In this document: piece after piece, positions 61,073 through 64,000 of the stretch
How the letters are laid out: each line of letters begins with the position of its first letter
Position numbering within the stretch: the stretch's first letter is position 1
From: Comamonas avium
Lineage (GTDB): Bacteria; Pseudomonadota; Gammaproteobacteria; Burkholderiales; Burkholderiaceae_C
DNA: 64,000 nucleotides
NCBI RefSeq assembly: GCF_014836675.1
Contig: NZ_JACSQK010000002.1
Coordinates: 248,001 to 312,000 of the forward strand
Reading direction: 5' to 3'
Translations under genes and position numbers: made by a program
Notes under the pieces: generated by a model
Told to the model about the DNA's origin: nothing
The model's input: only the letters and a program-made list of their open reading frames with translations
Database searches by the model: none

Positions 61073-61935
61073 TGGACGCTTTTTTGCAGCAAGTGCTCAA
61101 TGGCCTGACATTGGGCGGAATCTATGGGCTGGTGGCGCTGGGCCTGACGCTGGTGTACGGCATCTTGCATGTGCCTAACTTTGCGCACGGCGGTTTTTAC
61201 ATGATCGGTGCGTTTGTTGCTTTACACGCCATGGTCGCGTGGAGCTGGGGCTACTGGGCAGCCATGCTGATGGCCGCGGTGACGGTGGCCGTGCTCGGTA
61301 TCTTGAGCGAGCGGCTGGTATTTAACCCGCTGCGCAACGCTTCGCCCCTGCACCCCAAGATTGCTTCCATTGGTCTGCTGCTGTTTTTGGAAGCCGGCGC
61401 GCAAGTGCTGTGGGGTGCTGACTTTCAGCGCATGCCAACGCCTTACACCAGTATCGTCTCCATGGGGGAGCTGACCGTGCCTGCGCAGCGTCTGCTGATC
61501 ATTGGTGCAGCCTTTGCGCTGATGGTGGCATTGCATCTGTTTCTGACGCGGACGGTCATCGGTTCCACCATTGTTGCCATGGCGCAAAACCGCGAGGGTG
61601 CATCGCTGGTGGGGATTGATGCCAACCGTGTTGCCATGATGACGTTTGCCATCTCTGGCGTACTGGCGGCCTTGGCTGCAACGCTGTATGCCCCCATCAA
61701 CTTGGTGTATCCGGCGATGGGTCATCTGGTGATCACCAAGGCCTTCGTGATCATTATTTTGGGTGGCATGGGCAGCATTCCTGGCGCGGTGCTGGGTGGG
61801 CTGATCATTGGTTTTGCCGAGAGCTTCGGTGCCTACTACATCTCCACCGACTACAAGGACATCATTGCTTTTGTTCTGCTGGTGGTCATTTTGTCGATGC
61901 GCCCACAGGGCCTGTTTGCAAAGAAGGGGCGCTGA
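61072..61935 (+). CDS. livH: branched-chain amino acid ABC transporter permease LivH-like
   Basis: A 287-residue inner-membrane permease of the LivH type. It begins DAFLQQVLNGLTLGGIYGLVALGLTLVYGILHVPNFAHGGFYMIG (family hallmark), with ENREGASLVGIDANRV (Gln/Asn-rich cytoplasmic loop) near 185 and GGMGSIPGAVLGGLIIGFAESFG near 235. About eight helices. Starts at the ATG overlapping the leader stop. First gene of livHMGF; overlaps and near-zero gaps indicate one operon. Substrate may be an amino acid or another carboxylate (such transporters also import aromatic acids). Confidence 0.92.
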   Translation: MDAFLQQVLNGLTLGGIYGLVALGLTLVYGILHVPNFAHGGFYMIGAFVALHAMVAWSWGYWAAMLMAAVTVAVLGILSERLVFNPLRNASPLHPKIASIGLLLFLEAGAQVLWGADFQRMPTPYTSIVSMGELTVPAQRLLIIGAAFALMVALHLFLTRTVIGSTIVAMAQNREGASLVGIDANRVAMMTFAISGVLAALAATLYAPINLVYPAMGHLVITKAFVIIILGGMGSIPGAVLGGLIIGFAESFGAYYISTDYKDIIAFVLLVVILSMRPQGLFAKKGR

Positions 61936-61936
61936 G

Positions 61937-62911
61937 ATGAAAGGCTTTATCGATAGCAAATGGGCCTGGGGGCTGTTGCTGGCCGCCAGCTTGGCTTTCC
62001 CGTGGCTTGCGGGCAATGACTACCACCTCACCGTGATGAGCACGGCCTATATTTTTGCCATTGCCACACTGGGCTTGAATCTGATTACGGGCTACACCGG
62101 CCAGCTGAATCTGGCGCACGCTGGCTTCATGGCGGTCGGTGCCTACACCGTAGGCATCTTGACGGTGGACCACGGCTGGACCTTCTGGGCTTCGCTGCTG
62201 ATGTCGGGGGTCATCTGCGTAGTGCTGGGCTACTTCATTGGTCTGGTGTCACTGCGCTTGAAGGGGCACTACTTCTCCATCTTCACGCTGTGCGTGGGCT
62301 ACATCATGTTTCTCGTGATCGAAAAGTGGGACGGCCTGACCCACGGCACGGTGGGCATCATGGGCATTCCGGAGCCGGAGGCCATTGGTGGACTGACATT
62401 CGACACACCTTTGCGCCTGTATTACCTGGTGCTCTTCATATTGGTGGTGCTGGTGTGGGTGATGCGGCGCATCGTCAAATCGCTGCTGGGACGCACATTC
62501 ATTGCGATCCGCAACAGTGACGAGCTGGCCGAAGCGCTGGGCATCAACCTCATGCGCAACAAAATGCTGGCCTTCATGCTGAGCGTGTTCTACGCAGGCA
62601 TTTCCGGCGGTTTGTATGCGGGTTTTGTGCGCTTTATCGGGCCGGACATGGCCGGTGTGCACCACACCTTTGACATGATGATTTTTGCCATGGTGGGTGG
62701 CCTTGGAACCGTGCTGGGCCCGTTGCTGGGAGCCATTGGCATGCCGTGGCTGACGCAGTCGCTGCAGTTCCTGCAGGAGTACCGTTTTATTGTGTTTGGC
62801 CCCATTTTGGTGGCGCTGGTCATCTTTCTGCCCTACGGCATTGTGGGTAGTTTTCTGGCGTGGCGTGCGCGTCGCGATGCAAAGGAGGGCAAGCCCCATG
62901 CTCAAGATTGA
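61937..62911 (+). CDS. livM: branched-chain amino acid ABC transporter permease LivM-like
   Basis: A 324-residue permease of the LivM type. It shows ATLGLNLITGYTGQLNLAHAGFMAVGAYT (about 38-66), LRLKGHYFSIFTLCVGYIM (about 95-113) and the loop GRTFIAIRNSDELAEALGINLMRNKMLAFMLSVFYAGISGGLYA. About ten helices. ATG at 61937 is one base past the livH stop; the end overlaps livG. Confidence 0.92.
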   Translation: MKGFIDSKWAWGLLLAASLAFPWLAGNDYHLTVMSTAYIFAIATLGLNLITGYTGQLNLAHAGFMAVGAYTVGILTVDHGWTFWASLLMSGVICVVLGYFIGLVSLRLKGHYFSIFTLCVGYIMFLVIEKWDGLTHGTVGIMGIPEPEAIGGLTFDTPLRLYYLVLFILVVLVWVMRRIVKSLLGRTFIAIRNSDELAEALGINLMRNKMLAFMLSVFYAGISGGLYAGFVRFIGPDMAGVHHTFDMMIFAMVGGLGTVLGPLLGAIGMPWLTQSLQFLQEYRFIVFGPILVALVIFLPYGIVGSFLAWRARRDAKEGKPHAQD

Positions 62912-63662
62912 AAAACTCACCAAGAAGTTTGGCGGGCTGGCAGCGGTCAACGACGTCAGCACCGTGATTGAGGCTGGCAAGATCAACGCCATCATCGGGC
63001 CCAACGGTGCAGGCAAGACGACGTTCTTCAACCTGATCAGCTCCATGCACAAGCCCACCAGCGGCACCATCACCTTCAACGGGCAGGACGTGACGTCACT
63101 GCGCCCCGATCAGGTGGCCAAGCTGGGCGTGGCACGCACCTTTCAGACCACCTCGCTGTTTGATAAAGCGTCGGTGCTGGACAACCTTATTGTCGGTCAC
63201 CGTTTGCGCACGCAATCCGGTCTGTGGGACGTGCTGCGCGGCTCCAGCCGGCTGCGCGAAGAAGAGCGTGTCTGCCGCGAAAAAGCGCGTGGGGCACTGG
63301 ATTTTGTGGGCCTGTCCCACATTGCCCACCGCTTGGCGGGCGACATCACACAAGAAGAGCGCAAGCGCGTGGCCTTTGCGCTGGCGCTGGCCACCGACCC
63401 CAAGCTGCTGCTGCTGGATGAACCCGCCGGGGGCGTGAATCCAGAAGAAACCGAGGGCCTGGCGGAGCTGATCCGCAAGTTTGTTCAACACGGCATGACG
63501 GTGGCGCTGATTGAGCACAAGATGAACATGATCATGAGTCTGGCCGACAAAATTTTGGTGCTCAGTTACGGTGAAAAAATTGCCGAAGGCACACCCGCAC
63601 AAATCCGCCGCAACCCTGCGGTGATTGATGCGTATCTGGGGAGCGAGCATGCTGAAATTTGA
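62898..63662 (+). CDS. livG: LivG-type ABC ATP-binding protein
   Basis: A 254-residue ATPase subunit. Walker A GPNGAGKTT (about 35-43), Walker B LLLLDEPAGGVNPEE (about 170-184), and the His switch in LIEHKMN. The usual ABC signature LSGGQ or LxYGQ is replaced by ITQEERKR (about 155-162), seen in one subset of such proteins. Overlaps livM by 14 bases and livF by 14. Ends YLGSEHAEI. Confidence 0.93.
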   Translation: MLKIEKLTKKFGGLAAVNDVSTVIEAGKINAIIGPNGAGKTTFFNLISSMHKPTSGTITFNGQDVTSLRPDQVAKLGVARTFQTTSLFDKASVLDNLIVGHRLRTQSGLWDVLRGSSRLREEERVCREKARGALDFVGLSHIAHRLAGDITQEERKRVAFALALATDPKLLLLDEPAGGVNPEETEGLAELIRKFVQHGMTVALIEHKMNMIMSLADKILVLSYGEKIAEGTPAQIRRNPAVIDAYLGSEHAEI

Positions 63663-64000
63663 CAACGTCTCGCTGAAGTACGGCAGCTTTTTAGCGCTCG
63701 ACAAGGTGTGCCTGCATGCAGACAAAGGCGAGCTGGTGGTACTGCTGGGTGCCAACGGCGCAGGCAAGAGTTCGCTGTTTTTGACAGCCAGTGGCATCCA
63801 CAAAGCTGCGGGCGGCTCCATCACCTGGGGAGCACAGGAACTGGTGGGCAGCAAGCCCTCCACCATTGTTGAAGCGGGTGTGGTGCAGTGCCCCGAGGGG
63901 CGCAAGCTGTTTGCACACATGAGTGTGCAAAAGAACCTGGAGCTCGGAGCCTACGTGCACCGTGGAGATACAGGCCCCAGCAAGCGCATTCTGGAAGAGG
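63649..64000 (+). CDS. livF: LivF-type ABC ATP-binding protein (3' end outside window)
   Basis: First 117 codons of the second ATPase subunit. ATG at 63649 overlaps the last 14 bases of livG. MLKFDNVSLKYGSFLALDKV opens the domain, Walker A GANGAGKSSLF is near residue 36, and the Q-loop segment AGVVQCPEGRKLFAHMSVQ follows near 78, a LivF feature. Walker B and the signature lie outside the window. Confidence 0.92.
   Translation, partial: MLKFDNVSLKYGSFLALDKVCLHADKGELVVLLGANGAGKSSLFLTASGIHKAAGGSITWGAQELVGSKPSTIVEAGVVQCPEGRKLFAHMSVQKNLELGAYVHRGDTGPSKRILEE

Noticed and set aside
1-64000. CRISPR arrays, tRNA or rRNA genes, insertion sequences, prophage.
   Set aside because: No regularly spaced repeats, no tRNA cloverleaf, no transposase, integrase or phage structural genes were recognised in this reading.

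Overview
This 64 kb window looks like chromosomal DNA of a betaproteobacterium of the Burkholderiales, most probably Comamonadaceae (Comamonas-like). The basis is the high-GC coding sequence, the GTP-dependent PEP carboxykinase, two Bug-type (TctC) periplasmic binding proteins without membrane partners, a methionine synthase encoded by two genes, a NorR/norAB arrangement like that of Ralstonia eutropha, and short palindromic intergenic repeats with the core TTTTGATAGCT...AGCGCTT. The family assignment is an inference. I saw no rRNA, tRNA, CRISPR array, insertion sequence or prophage; gene packing is dense and housekeeping-like, with several accessory catabolic clusters.

Layout. 0-10 kb: start of a CoA-transferase gene leaving the window, uracil permease, a UbiM-like ubiquinone hydroxylase, acetoacetyl-CoA synthetase, minCDE, flavin reductase, azurin behind an FNR-type box, and an MBL-fold hydrolase. 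10-20 kb: M48 protease, EamA transporter, AraC regulator divergent from an AmpG-like permease, an OmpR/histidine-kinase pair, a universal stress protein, a phosphoesterase, a membrane protein and a LysR regulator. 20-26.4 kb: GTP-PEPCK, a D-2-hydroxyacid dehydrogenase-like flavoprotein, formylglutamate deformylase overlapping alkB, and the homocysteine-methyltransferase part of methionine synthase. 26.6-33.4 kb: a nitric-oxide/nitrite module, nirK-ric(norA)-norB-hemerythrin, divergent from norR. 33.5-36.1 kb: a hydratase-like protein and glutamate dehydrogenase. 36.1-44.5 kb: an itaconate-degradation cluster (ich, acyl-CoA dehydrogenase, ict, PrpD-like, Bug, VOC, ccl) with a divergent LysR regulator. 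44.5-51.7 kb: an unrecognised Ala/Gln-rich protein, a LysR/PACE efflux pair, the large C-terminal part of methionine synthase behind an S-adenosylhomocysteine riboswitch, and two lipoproteins. 51.9-60.8 kb: alcohol dehydrogenase, a degenerate cyanophycin-synthetase-like protein, an ArgE-like deacetylase, BMP and Bug binding proteins, YihY and YqcC. 61-64 kb: a branched-chain-amino-acid-type ABC transporter (livHMGF) running off the end, preceded by a possible 21-codon leader.

How parts work together. The nirK-norB module should reduce nitrite to NO and NO to N2O while protecting Fe-S and di-iron sites; azurin at 8.7 kb is a plausible electron donor to NirK. Its control region carries three GGT-N7-ACC NorR-type sites, a candidate sigma-54 promoter and one FNR-like box, so nitrite reductase itself appears to be placed under the NO sensor NorR. 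The 36-44 kb cluster matches the gene set of the Pseudomonas aeruginosa itaconate operon (itaconate to itaconyl-CoA to citramalyl-CoA to acetyl-CoA plus pyruvate), with a Bug binding protein where Pseudomonas has a TRAP transporter. Methionine synthase is split between two loci about 21 kb apart, only one of which has the riboswitch.

The items most worth a second look are the NorR-wired nirK operon, the Mur-ligase-dead CphA-like protein, the split and asymmetrically regulated methionine synthase, the itaconate cluster with its perfect LysR operator, and the leader ORF in front of livH. All functional assignments come from reading the translated sequence; no database search was run.
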